Below the pieces are notes generated by a model. The model was not told where the DNA came from. It ran no database searches and was given only the letters and a program-made list of their open reading frames with translations. 46,991 nucleotides of DNA, from positions 1-46,991 of the forward strand of contig NZ_JAVCWF010000005.1 in NCBI RefSeq assembly GCF_031085375.1. The letters are read 5' to 3'. The translations under genes were made by a program, and so were the position numbers. This document shows positions 33,687-41,651 of this stretch, piece by piece (positions within the stretch are counted from its first letter, which is position 1; each line of letters opens with the position of its first letter). The DNA comes from Lactiplantibacillus brownii. GTDB lineage: Bacteria > Bacillota > Bacilli > Lactobacillales > Lactobacillaceae.

Positions 33687-34634
33687 ATGAAAGCATTAGT
33701 AACTGGAGGAGCGGGATTTATTGGTTCCCACCTTGTGGACCACTTGGTTGCAGAAGGATTGGACGTTGTCGTAGTTGATAACTTGTCCATGGGGGACCTA
33801 CATAATGTTAAGCATCAGGATGAAGTCACCATTTATGTCGAAGATGTTCGCAACGAAAAATTCATGCAACAATTGTTACAGGAAGAACAACCTGATTATA
33901 TTTACTTTTTAGCAGCTGTTGCTAGTGTTGCCGATTCGATTGAACGTCCAGCTGAAACCCATTCAGTGAATCAAACTGCAGTATTCAATATGTTGGAATA
34001 TATTCGGAAGACTAATTTACCAATTAAACAGTTCCTATTTACGTCTTCGGCAGCGGTTTATGGTAATCTGCCAGAATTACCTAAGAAAGAAGACTCACGA
34101 GTTGATCCATTATCACCATATGCGATTGATAAGTATGCTACGGAACGTTTTGTACTAGCATATGGTGAACTTTATGATTTACCAACTGTCTGTGTGCGTT
34201 TCTTCAATGTTTATGGTCCTGGTCAAAATCCCAGTTCGCCATATTCAGGGGTGCTGTCGATCTTGACCGATTGTCTCAATAACAAGAAGCCATTTACCTT
34301 GTACGGAGACGGGAGTCAGACGCGAGATTTTGTGTATGTTGAAGATGTTATTCAAGCATTATGGTTGATAACGAAAAGTGATACTGAGCATGAAGTCTTT
34401 AATATCGCCAATGGTAATGAAGCCAGCTTAAATGCCATTATTGAAACATATGAGAAGGTTGCAGGAACGTCATTACAGATTAAAAAGGCGCCAGGGCGTG
34501 AAGGGGAAGTAAAACGTTCGGTGGCCAATATCGGTAAGTTAATTAAGTTGGGATACACGACGAAGTGGTCGTTAGAAGCAGGCTTGAGCAAATATTGGGA
34601 AGGGGCGCAACAACGTGAAGCAAGTCGAAATTAA
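33687..34634 (+). CDS. NAD-dependent sugar epimerase (GalE-like), intact
   Basis: This 315-aa extended SDR has Rossmann motif GGAGFIG, SSAAVYG, and YAIDKYA with the catalytic Tyr and Lys. It is likely a UDP-sugar 4-epimerase supplying donors for EPS. It is a paralogue of the amber-interrupted gene at 20.56 kb and is intact, so it can cover that loss. It is preceded by AAGGAGCG and overlaps the next gene by 20 nt. The exact sugar is unknown. Confidence 0.9.
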   Translation: MKALVTGGAGFIGSHLVDHLVAEGLDVVVVDNLSMGDLHNVKHQDEVTIYVEDVRNEKFMQQLLQEEQPDYIYFLAAVASVADSIERPAETHSVNQTAVFNMLEYIRKTNLPIKQFLFTSSAAVYGNLPELPKKEDSRVDPLSPYAIDKYATERFVLAYGELYDLPTVCVRFFNVYGPGQNPSSPYSGVLSILTDCLNNKKPFTLYGDGSQTRDFVYVEDVIQALWLITKSDTEHEVFNIANGNEASLNAIIETYEKVAGTSLQIKKAPGREGEVKRSVANIGKLIKLGYTTKWSLEAGLSKYWEGAQQREASRN

Positions 34635-35292
34635 TGAAACAGTTAAAGTTGGTCATGTACAACCACAAACGGATTATCGTTTTCCAACTATGATTGGAAA
34701 GCCAGTTATGGGTTGGAAACTATTTGTAAAACGGATTTTTGACCTTACTGTCGGGTTAATCGGGACGGTTTTGAGTTCGCCAATTGTTCTGGTGTTTGCC
34801 ATTCTTGTAAAGCTGACTTCTAAAGGACCGGCATTTTATAAGCAAGAACGGGTTGGCCTAATGGGGAAAAGCTTTAATGTAATTAAGCTACGGTCGATGT
34901 ATCAGGATGCTGAAGCGCGAACGGGTGCGGTTTGGGCCCAAAAGAATGATCCGCGAATTACGCCCATTGGTCGGTTTATGCGTAAAACTCGAGTAGACGA
35001 ACTACCGCAATTTTGGAATGTGTTAAAAGGTGATATGAGTTTGGTAGGACCGCGACCAGAACGGCCAGTGCTGACAGAGGAGTTTAGTCGGCAATTTTCA
35101 GATTTCCCTAAACGGTTACGTATTATTCCTGGTATTACAGGGTATGCACAAATTAATGGTGGCTACGATATTACGCCAGACGAGAAATGTAAGCTGGATA
35201 ATTACTATATTGAACATTTTTCGGTTTGGTTCGATATTAAGATGTTATTAGGAACAGTCAAAGTTGTGTTTACTGGGGATGGTGCGCGTTAA
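34615..35292 (+). CDS. Undecaprenyl-phosphate sugar phosphotransferase, intact
   Basis: This 225-aa priming glycosyltransferase (CpsE/WcaJ type) has a membrane helix (LTVGLIGTVLSSPIVLVFAIL), then KLRSMYQDA, KTRVDELPQFWNVLKGDMSLVGPRPE and PGITGYAQINGGYD, and the full C-terminus with NYYIEHFSVWFDIKMLL. That tail is missing in the paralogue at 21.5 kb. GTG start, overlapping the epimerase gene. It starts EPS repeat-unit assembly on the lipid carrier. Confidence 0.92.
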   Translation: MKQVEINETVKVGHVQPQTDYRFPTMIGKPVMGWKLFVKRIFDLTVGLIGTVLSSPIVLVFAILVKLTSKGPAFYKQERVGLMGKSFNVIKLRSMYQDAEARTGAVWAQKNDPRITPIGRFMRKTRVDELPQFWNVLKGDMSLVGPRPERPVLTEEFSRQFSDFPKRLRIIPGITGYAQINGGYDITPDEKCKLDNYYIEHFSVWFDIKMLLGTVKVVFTGDGAR

Positions 35293-35795
35293 TGGTAGAA
35301 GATTATTCAGGACTGATGTCAATTTATAGTAAGGAAAGTCCTGATTTATTACGAAACGCTTTTGATAGTATATTAGCTCAGACAATTCTTCCAAAAGAGT
35401 TTGTGTGTGTATTAGATGGACCAATTGGCCTAAACTTGACGGAAGTGGTGAAGTGGTTTAAATCCGAATGTAGTAATCGGAATATTAAAATAGTTTTCGT
35501 GAAAAATCCAGTGAACTGTGGTTTAGGAATCTCACTTGCAGAGGGACTTAGAGCATGTAGTTACGAGTATATCGGACGTTTCGATTCGGACGATTTAAAT
35601 AATCCTGAACGTATGGAAGTTATGCTTAATTATATGAATGAGGATAAAAACCAGGATATTGCGGTCGTTGGAAGTCAGATTGCTGAATTTAGTGATAGTC
35701 CTCAAAGACTTATTGGAAGAAGAAAAGTCCCAATAAGTTTCAATGAAGTAGCCCAGAAAGTGTTTTTAAGGAATCCTTTAAATCACATGGATTGA
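35292..35795 (+). pseudogene. Family 2 glycosyltransferase, truncated by an IS3-family element
   Basis: Only the first ~167 residues remain: SGLMSIYSKESPDLL, NCGLGISLAEGL, FDSDDLNNPER, and RNPLNHM, at which the IS sequence begins and a stop follows at once. The relative at 22.1 kb continues for over 100 residues beyond this point, including the catalytic ED region, so this copy should be inactive. Its start overlaps the previous stop (TAATG). Confidence 0.85.
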
Positions 35796-36847
35796 AGTCA
35801 ATATTTGAGACAGATTTTAAGAGACATTCAGAACCGCGTTTACCTTCCACAGCTCAAATAAATCATTAATCGCGATTAATAACTTATTTGAACCCTGGAA
35901 AGCATTAAATCAGGCGGCCATTTGGCTCGTAAGTGTTGCAATTTCAACTTGTAAGGGGGTCTGGTAGCCCAGTGAACTATGAATTCTCTTCCTATTGTAG
36001 AAAGCATGCACATATTCAAAAAGGACGGCAGCGGCAGTTTCATAATCTTCAAAGACCGGCACTGGATAAACACATTCCTTTTTGAGGGAAGCGTGAAAGG
36101 ATTCCATTGGCGCATTATCATACGGACAACCCTTACGGCTGTATGAGTGGCGGATATATAGCTCAGTTAAACGTTGATTGTAATCATCGCTGGTATACTG
36201 TGATCCTAAATCCGTATGGATAATCAGGTCCCCAGTAATGGTTCGATTTTTAACCGCGCTTTCAAGGGTCTTTAAGACTAAATCAGTAGCCATCTTTTTT
36301 GAGAACGAATAGCCGATAATCCGTCGTGAGTGCAGGTCCATGATGGTTGATAAGTAACACCAGCCATCACGCTTCGTTTGAATATAGGTCATATCAGCGG
36401 TCCATTTTTGATTTAAACCAGTGGTCGAGAAATCCTGCTTAAGCAAGTTGGGACGCTGTTCAACCTTGGTTTTGGAAGCCGAAGCCGCTTTCCACTTATT
36501 GACGGTAACGGAGTGGATATCCAGTTCCTTCATGAGCCGGGAAATCCGTCGTGGACTGCACCGAAGCTGCAGTGGTTGAAGTTCCAGATTCAATTCATGG
36601 TGGATCTTCATAACACCGTATCGCTGCTTAAATTCCGCAAAGATCCGCAGAATCCGTTGTTTCAAGCCCGCATCTTCGGCCCGGCGTTTTGAAGGTTTGG
36701 GGGATCGATAACGATAATACTGAGCTCTGGAAACACCGAGGATTCGGCACATCTTGGTTACCTGGTGGTGATGGCTTTCTTGGTGAATGTAATCAAAGAT
36801 ATTGGTTACTTCTGCGCAAGGAAGCCCAGGGCTTTTTTTAGGATTTC
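35790..36847 (-). mobile_element. IS3-family (IS150-like) element, left part lost
   Basis: It begins at about 35790, within the truncated glycosyltransferase gene (boundary approximate; I could not define its terminal repeat). It is cut at 36847 by the end of an IS30 fragment, so OrfA and the left end are missing. About 110 bp beyond the orfB stop are non-coding element end. Confidence 0.72.
35910..36847 (-). pseudogene. IS3-family OrfB transposase, N-terminus lost
   Basis: The rve-type integrase core is present with all three acidic residues: Asp in KWTADMTYIQ, Asp in IIHTDLGSQYT and Glu in DNAPMESFHASLKKE. The N-terminal HTH_21 region (VTKMCRILGVSRAQYYRYR) is there, but upstream the frame enters the antisense of the IS30 end, so the original start and OrfA are gone. 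Without OrfA and the frameshift junction a functional OrfAB cannot be made. Confidence 0.85.
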
Positions 36848-37242
36848 GGTAGATTGTAAAATTAATCCGAACGCTGTTCGGACAAAAAAGATCAGCTTCC
36901 TTTAAAATGGTGTTTACCACAAACCCATCTTTTAGGAGCTGATCTTTTGTCTAGTATAACCTATTCCGAACGAATTAAAATCGAAACCTTTTGTGAACTA
37001 GGGCTGTCCAATATCCAAATGGGCGTTCGGCTGAACCGATCACCGTCAACAATTTCTTATGAATTATCTCGATGTCAACCTTATCAGGCTGAATTAGCAC
37101 AAACAGATGCCGAATACAAGCGATCACGATGTGGTCGGAAAACTAAGCTGAGCGATGAGTTAAAGCAAAAAATTCTCAACCATTTACGTCTAAGCTGGTC
37201 ACCAGGAATGATTGCTCACGAATTTAAACTAGCTACTAAGTT
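36848..37242 (+). mobile_element. IS30-family element, 5' fragment
   Basis: The left end GGTAGATTG... starts at 36848, and about 395 bp match the complete copy at 29958, including the first ~100 transposase codons (36947 on, ending KLATK). The match stops where another IS30 left end begins. It keeps the HTH but none of the catalytic residues. Confidence 0.85.
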
Positions 37243-37279
37243 AGATTGTAAAATTAATCTGAATGCTGTTCGTACAAAA
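37243..37279 (+). mobile_element. Solo IS30 left end abutting the IS30 fragment
   Basis: AGATTGTAAAATTAATC and the following ~20 bases match the IS30 left end with three differences, in the same orientation as the fragment before it. It reads through as the last residues LDCKINLNAVRTK of the chimeric frame. It suggests an IS30 inserted into an IS30 and was then deleted, leaving only this end. Confidence 0.65.
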
Positions 37280-37349
37280 TAAATTAGGTTCACTTCACAA
37301 TGATTTTTGATTGTTTACTAACAAATTTTATAATTAATAGAACTAGCCA

Positions 37350-37381
37350 GGCCACAACTTAACAGTTGTGGCCTCTTTTTT
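37350..37381 (+). terminator. Rho-independent terminator upstream of the resolvase gene
   Basis: Perfect 10-bp stem GGCCACAACT/AGTTGTGGCC (37350-37359, 37364-37373) with a TAAC loop and a T-rich tail. It insulates the resolvase gene from IS transcription on the left. Confidence 0.8.
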
Positions 37382-37388
37382 GATACTG

Positions 37389-37428
37389 TATAATTAAAGG
37401 GTTAGAACCGTGTCATTACTTAATGACA
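37389..37428 (+). promoter_or_regulatory. Promoter and operator-like repeat of the resolvase gene
   Basis: TATAAT at 37389-37394 has no clear -35. A perfect inverted repeat TGTCATT-ACTT-AATGACA follows at 37411-37428, just ahead of the ribosome site AAGGAG. It may be a resolvase binding site (part of res) or an operator. Confidence 0.5.
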
Positions 37429-37447
37429 TAAGTAAGGAGATAAAAAG

Positions 37448-38002
37448 ATGAAATATGGCTATGCGCGGGTCAGTACCACTGATCAAAAATTAGCAAATCA
37501 AATTGAGTTACTAAAATTGGCAGGAGCAGAAAAAATCTTTCAAGAAAAGTTTACCGGCACAACTACTGAACGACCGGAGTTTCAAAAATTGTTGCGCGTT
37601 CTAAAAACAGGCGATACTTTGATTGTAACTAAGTTGGATCGGTTTGCACGGAACACGCGCGAGGCATTAGCCATTATCCAAGAGTTGTTTAAAGAAAATG
37701 TCAAAGTCAACATTTTGAATATGGGCTTAATTGACAATACGCCGACTGGCCAATTAGTCTTTACAATATTTAGCGCCTTTGCGCAGTTTGAACGCGATAT
37801 GATTGTCACGCGCACACAAGAAGGTAAATTGTATGCCAAGCAACATGATCCGTTGTTTCGGGAAGGGCGACCGAAAACGTATTCTGATGAACAGATCAGA
37901 TTTGCTTATGAGTTGCGAAAACAAGGCATGACTTATAAGATGATTGAACGAAAGACGGGGATTAGTAAACGCACGCAACAGCGAAGGTTTAAGTCGATTT
38001 AA
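37448..38002 (+). CDS. Serine recombinase (resolvase/invertase family)
   Basis: This 184-aa small serine recombinase starts [12 protein letters not shown], with Arg7 and the nucleophile Ser9, then [13 protein letters not shown] and FAQFERDM. The C-terminal HTH ([20 protein letters not shown]) is present. It is likely a plasmid resolvase that turns multimers or cointegrates back into monomers, helping stability next to the partition genes. The length is normal and all catalytic Arg positions seem kept. The recombination site is probably the repeat-containing leader. Confidence 0.9.
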   Translation: MKYGYARVSTTDQKLANQIELLKLAGAEKIFQEKFTGTTTERPEFQKLLRVLKTGDTLIVTKLDRFARNTREALAIIQELFKENVKVNILNMGLIDNTPTGQLVFTIFSAFAQFERDMIVTRTQEGKLYAKQHDPLFREGRPKTYSDEQIRFAYELRKQGMTYKMIERKTGISKRTQQRRFKSI

Positions 38003-38160
38003 AAATAGGTGTTTTAAGAATTGAATGTTTAATTAATCACGTACAACGGGGATTGCCGCTTTATTAAACAGTTGTGAGAGAAATTTATTTAGGGATTTTA
38101 GGCACTATTTATACCTGTTGTGCTATTGAGGTTAGTTGTGATAAGGATTAATTTGTACTA

Positions 38161-38199
38161 CAAAAGGCCTACTCAATTGTTAGTTGAGCAGGCCTTTTG
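38161..38199. terminator. Bidirectional terminator after the resolvase gene
   Basis: A 16-bp stem with one mismatch: CAAAAGGCCTACTCAA at 38161-38176 and TTGAGCAGGCCTTTTG at 38184-38199, with A and T runs at the ends. About 160 bp behind the resolvase stop; it can stop transcription both ways. Confidence 0.75.
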
Positions 38200-38385
38200 T
38201 GGGTATTTTGATTAGAGCTATTAACCCTATGCTAATTATAAGGCTTAGCTTTCAAATGGAACATACTATTATCCAAATTATGATTTGTTAAGGTGGTGTT
38301 GTCATAGTTACTGAATTGAATCAATTGGGCAGAAACAAGAAAAATTTAACTAAGACCATGGACACCATTCAAAATTAAGGGAACG

Positions 38386-38496
38386 TCATCCTAAATCTAT
38401 TGCCAATGGCGGGAATTGTTGATTTTTATTTATGCCAACTCGTGACCACATCTTATCATTGGATGGTATGAATGATGTTGACAGAAAAACTAGCAT
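38386..38496 (-). CDS. Possible 36-aa peptide
   Basis: Minus-strand ATG at 38494-38496 has AAGGAGG 7 nt ahead and a TATA-rich -10-like stretch (TATATAATA) right before that. The peptide starts MLVFLSTSFIPSNDKMW and ends at TGA. The translation signals are good, but the spacing of -10 and ribosome site would make almost no leader, and I recognise no family. It may be a remnant of a longer gene. Confidence 0.25.
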   Translation of the reverse strand: MLVFLSTSFIPSNDKMWSRVGINKNQQFPPLAIDLG

Positions 38497-38547
38497 TAGA
38501 GACCTCCTTATTATATATAGTAAAGGATACTAAACGAAATAGATTAA

Positions 38548-38676
38548 GGTAGATTACAAATTTAATCCGAATTATTTGCAATTTAAAACGTAGTCTCCAA
38601 TATTGTATTTAGTATGCCTCATGGGAATTCACTCTGATTTATGTGGCCCCCTTCAAATTGGAATTTGTAATCTAAC
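38548..38676. mobile_element. 129-bp MITE-like remnant with IS30-type ends
   Basis: GGTAGATTACAAATT (38548-38562) and the inverted AATTTGTAATCTAAC (38662-38676) bound a short non-coding stretch. The left ~30 bp closely match the IS30 right end in reverse. It carries no transposase, so it is an internally deleted or rearranged element. The remaining DNA of 38003-38547 shows only the terminator and the possible small peptide. Confidence 0.55.
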
Positions 38677-38688
38677 ATAAACGGCTTA

Positions 38689-38865
38689 TTAATCACGCCT
38701 AACCGGCTCTTCAGGTTGTTTTTCAGGGTATATTTTTTCTGGATTTATTTTGGGGTTTTCAGGTGGAGTCTTTACTGGAAATCTTTGTGGTAATTGCTTT
38801 TTAGGCTTTTCTATTGGTATATGAGGAGTAATTTTGTTTGGGTGTTTTTCCAAAAGTGATATCAT
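38689..38865 (-). CDS. Small proline/lysine-rich protein
   Basis: This 58-aa protein begins MISLLEKHPNKITPHIPIEK and has repeated Pro-Lys/Pro-Glu steps through to its end EEPVRRD. It is probably unstructured. The ATG overlaps the stop of the upstream gene (TAATG), with GGAGG just ahead, so the pair is translationally coupled. Such short Pro-rich proteins follow YdaT/DUF2188-like genes only here as far as I can see; function unknown. Confidence 0.55.
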   Translation of the reverse strand: MISLLEKHPNKITPHIPIEKPKKQLPQRFPVKTPPENPKINPEKIYPEKQPEEPVRRD

Positions 38866-39083
38866 TAGCTATGCCTCCTTAAATTCTTCTTGAATGGAGT
38901 GTCGTCTTTTAAATCAGAGCGATGTTGATACCATTTTTCCGCTTGTTCCGTAGCAATTGAAATGGCCCGCTTATCGTCATAATTTTTTTCTTTAAGCGCA
39001 TTTGCGATCTCAATAGCTTTTTTTCGAACCACTTTTTTCAAATTTTTCATTGATGGTGGGTAATTTTGTTCATTCCAAGGCAT
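38865..39083 (-). CDS. Small YdaT-like (ChaB-like) conserved protein
   Basis: This 72-aa protein begins MPWNEQNYPPSMKNLKKVVR, then KAIEIANALKEKNYDDKRAISIATEQAEKWYQ. It matches the pattern of small conserved proteins in Bacillus and Lactobacillus of the form MPWt-x-YPxSMKNL...KAIEIANALL..G..E.RAI.IA..QA..W (YdaT-like). The function is not established; some such proteins are stress-linked. The ATG at 39081-39083 is used because GGAGG lies 8 nt ahead; the upstream in-frame ATG overlaps that site. Confidence 0.75.
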   Translation of the reverse strand: MPWNEQNYPPSMKNLKKVVRKKAIEIANALKEKNYDDKRAISIATEQAEKWYQHRSDLKDDTPFKKNLRRHS

Positions 39084-39308
39084 TTCAATAACCTCCATTC
39101 ATATGATTTTAGATATGGAAAAGAGTATATAGATTATTTGTTATATATTAAATAAGATTACAGCATGTTGGTAAGCGTTGTCAAAAAAGTTGCTTTAGTT
39201 TCAACCGATAGTCACTAGACTCATATTTTAACTAAGAAATAGTATCCATGTAATTTGCCCCAAAAAGGTTTCTAATTATAAATTTCGAACTAGACATTGA
39301 ATTATGAT

Positions 39309-39324
39309 GATATTTTACGCTCTC
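39309..39324. mobile_element. 16-bp IS256-type end at an IS30 break point
   Basis: GATATTTTACGCTCTC here is identical to the outer 16 bp of the IS256-family element at 44480-44495. It sits exactly where the IS30 copy to the right stops matching. It looks like the scar of an IS256-type insertion followed by deletion. Confidence 0.5.
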
Positions 39325-39951
39325 ATTAAAAGTGGTTAGGAACTTAGTTAGTGCTTCATTAACAGTCGCAGTCGTCCGATCTTTTAACCGGTATGCCCAA
39401 AGGAACCGTGATTTGCGATCGATTAAAGTTAATAAAACTGCCTTACTATGCCCACGAGGACCAACGACTGTATCTAGTTCAAAATCGCCGATGCGATTAC
39501 GTTGATTAATCATCATGGGACGCTGTTCAATTGATCGCCCCAAAGATTGATTATATTTGGATCGTTGGTCAACGTTACGCCGTTGGCGTACGCCACGTTC
39601 AGGTAGATCATTCAAGGAGAAACCAATTCTCCCCTGATTTAGCCAATTATAAATAGATTTAGTAGCTAGTTTAAATTCGTGAGCAATCATTCCTGGTGAC
39701 CAGCTTAGACGTAAATGGTTGAGAATTTTTTGCTTTAACTCATCGCTCAGCTTAGTTTTCCGACCACATCGTGATCGCTTGTATTCGGCATCTGTTTGTG
39801 CTAATTCAGCCTGATAAGGTTGACATCGAGATAATTCATAAGAAATTGTTGACGGTGATCGGTTCAGCCGAACGCCCATTTGAATATTGGACAGCCCTAG
39901 TTCACAAAAGGTTTCGATTTTAATTCGTTCGGAATAGGTTATACTAGACAA
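39325..39951 (-). pseudogene. IS30-family transposase, truncated
   Basis: TTG start at 39949-39951 as in the intact copy. The HTH and the first catalytic Asp (DFELDTVVGPRGH) are kept, but the frame loses IS30 homology after KFLTTFN and reads into unrelated residues to a stop at 39232. The second Asp and the Glu are absent, so it should be inactive. Confidence 0.85.
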
Positions 39952-40051
39952 AAGATCAGCTCCTAAAAGATGGGTTTGTGGTAAACACCATTTTAAAGGA
40001 AGGCTGATCTTTTTTGTCCGAACAGCGTTCGGATTAATTTTACAATCTACC
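39325..40051 (-). mobile_element. IS30-family element, 3' end lost
   Basis: On the minus strand, with its left end (CAATCTACC on the plus strand) at 40051. About 727 bp match the complete copy until 39325, where an IS256-type end begins. The right end is missing. Confidence 0.85.
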
Positions 40052-40083
40052 ATTTATTCAGATCTTTATGCCAATTGCATATC

Positions 40084-40120
40084 AAAAAGCACTACTCATT
40101 AATTTGAGTGGTGTTTTTTT
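40084..40120. terminator. Bidirectional terminator downstream of the 40-kb partition genes
   Basis: Stem CACTACTCA/TGAGTGGTG (40090-40098, 40105-40113) with five A before and seven T after. It would end the minus-strand parA/parB transcript. The rest of 40121-40313 shows no gene. Confidence 0.7.
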
Positions 40121-40313
40121 ATTGTCTAATAAAATTTTGATTTTATAACGTGATATAAACGCATTTTGCTTAATTTAAACGGACAAGTATACATCTAAAA
40201 GGTGAACGTATTGTCTGAGAGCGCGTAATTATTTACTTTTTTCTTTGTTAGCATCGCTGGATTCCAAAGCCTGCATTTGAGTCGTAAGCGTATTTTGTTC
40301 AGATTAAATTAAA

Positions 40314-40373
40314 ATTGTAAGTTACTTATTACAAGATACAAGTTACAGATTACAAGTTACTTGTAATCTGTAT
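40314..40373. repeat. Repeat cluster downstream of the 40-kb parB gene (centromere candidate)
   Basis: Several copies of ATTACAAG/GTTAC-type motifs in both orientations, including a perfect 11-bp inverted repeat CAGATTACAAG-TTA-CTTGTAATCTG at 40346-40370 that overlaps the parB stop codon. Related motifs recur upstream of parA at 41463-41515. Repeats flanking a parA-parB pair are typical of partition sites and operators. Confidence 0.6.
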
Positions 40374-40596
40374 CTGGGTGACTCTTTTTATAGCTTCGAA
40401 GCCCACGCTTTATTATGTCATCTAAAATCTCAACCATTTTTGTATTTTCTTCGAAGGCAATTTTTCGAATATCATTGTAAAATGATTCTCTAACTCGTAA
40501 TGGTTTTGTTTTTTCTTTTCGTTTAAAAGGAGAGTCGCCATCTTTTAATTGACTCTCTGCATCAATCTGATCTAAAAGACTTTTCTTTTCCGGCAT
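40357..40596 (-). CDS. Ribbon-helix-helix-like partner of ParA (ParB-type)
   Basis: This is a 79-aa basic protein. The C-terminal half, KPLRVRESFYNDIRKIAFEENTKMVEILDDIIKRGL, has the beta strand plus two helices expected of a ribbon-helix-helix DNA-binding protein. It starts 3 nt after the parA stop. As the small centromere-binding partner of a Walker-type ParA, it would bind the repeats on either side of the operon. Confidence 0.75.
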   Translation of the reverse strand: MPEKKSLLDQIDAESQLKDGDSPFKRKEKTKPLRVRESFYNDIRKIAFEENTKMVEILDDIIKRGLRSYKKSHPDTDYK

Positions 40597-40599
40597 ATT

Positions 40600-41385
40600 C
40601 TACCCCTCCAACAGATTAATTCGTGATAGAGCTTCATCTAATACTACTTGATACATATATAAAGCCCTTTTGTCCCACATATCCTCATCTCTAATTCCAC
40701 TTTTTCCGAAACGTTTAACACGTTCTCTTTGAAATATGTTCCCATGAAATAGGGCTTTTCCAAAGGCTTGATTAGCGGCTTTCAACACTTCATGATCGAC
40801 AGGTCCGTCTTTTTTAACCAGATAGGCAATAATGCCAAGCAAATCAAATGATTTGTCATAGTCTTTTCTAAGCCCTTGAAGATAGCTTACAAATTTTAAA
40901 GAACTTGAGTAAGATTGCTCTTGAGTCTGCATAACCATAATTACGTAATCTGAGGCTAAAACGGCATTATTTGTATATGCTGATAGCGTTGGCGGAACGT
41001 CTATTAAAATATAATCATAATCATTTCTAATTTTTGTTAGCAAAGTTTTTAAAAATAGTGGTCGGTCACTTTTCTTATAATCTTCAAGCATATCAGGAAG
41101 CAAAGATAAGCTCCAATCACTAGGCATCAGATCAAGGTAATCTGTGACGTGTGCAATGGACTCAGATAAATCCAGATTCTTAATACCATCAGTTAAACTT
41201 TTGGAATTTTTTTGTTTGAATACAGGAAATGTTTTTTCTATAATTTCACTAGCATTTCCTTGTGGATCAAAATCAATTAATAAGGTTTTTCTATGGGCTT
41301 TATTTAATAGATAAGAAAAGGTTACACAAGTTGTTGTTTTTCCAACTCCACCTTTAAAGTTTCCTATCGTGATCGATGTGGTCAT
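40600..41385 (-). CDS. parA: ParA-family partition ATPase (first system)
   Basis: This 261-aa deviant-Walker ATPase moves plasmid copies to daughter cells. Walker A is KGGVGKTTT at residues ~12-20, A' is LIDFDPQGNAS, and Walker B is YILIDVPPT. It has no N-terminal HTH, as in small type Ib ParA proteins that work with ribbon-helix-helix partners. GGAGG precedes the ATG. A good promoter lies within repeats upstream, suggesting autoregulation. It is not closely similar to the ParA at 44.69 kb. Confidence 0.9.
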   Translation of the reverse strand: MTTSITIGNFKGGVGKTTTCVTFSYLLNKAHRKTLLIDFDPQGNASEIIEKTFPVFKQKNSKSLTDGIKNLDLSESIAHVTDYLDLMPSDWSLSLLPDMLEDYKKSDRPLFLKTLLTKIRNDYDYILIDVPPTLSAYTNNAVLASDYVIMVMQTQEQSYSSSLKFVSYLQGLRKDYDKSFDLLGIIAYLVKKDGPVDHEVLKAANQAFGKALFHGNIFQRERVKRFGKSGIRDEDMWDKRALYMYQVVLDEALSRINLLEG

Positions 41386-41456
41386 ACAGGATCCTCCAGA
41401 CTTGAACTTATTAGTTCATAGTCATTGTAATGCAACGAGCATAGCAATTCAACGTA

Positions 41457-41515
41457 AATATAAAGATACAAATTACAAGTATCAAATTACATGAAACTTG
41501 TTACAAATTACTTTT
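41457..41515 (-). promoter_or_regulatory. Promoter and repeat array of the first parA gene
   Basis: On the minus strand, TTGATA (41480-41485) and TATATT (41457-41462) are separated by 17 bp, a near-consensus promoter. It is embedded in repeated motifs of the type ATTACAAG / TTGTTAC, like those beyond parB, so the partner protein probably represses it and may use the array as a partition site. Confidence 0.65.
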
Positions 41516-41583
41516 GTTATTTTTGCGATTTTTGTTTATAAACAAGCTGAATAGTGGTATGGTTAATTCATAAAATAGAACAT

Positions 41584-41651
41584 AAAAAAACACCCACCGA
41601 CTGGAATCGGTGAGCGCCACATAAAAGTCATCTAAGTTACTGACTATTATA
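41584..41651 (-). ncRNA. Putative small RNA, ~56 nt
   Basis: The minus strand has an extended -10 (TATAAT at 41646-41651 preceded by TGA) and, ~30 nt after the likely start, a terminator stem CACCGA/TCGGTG (41595-41612) followed by seven T. This is a complete promoter-terminator unit with no credible gene in it. It may be an antitoxin-like or antisense RNA whose partner has been lost, or a regulator of the next region. Confidence 0.5.

Noticed and set aside
40314..40373. CRISPR-like short repeats
   Set aside because: Repeats are short, irregular and in both orientations without unique spacers of equal length; they fit a partition site. No cas genes are present in the window.
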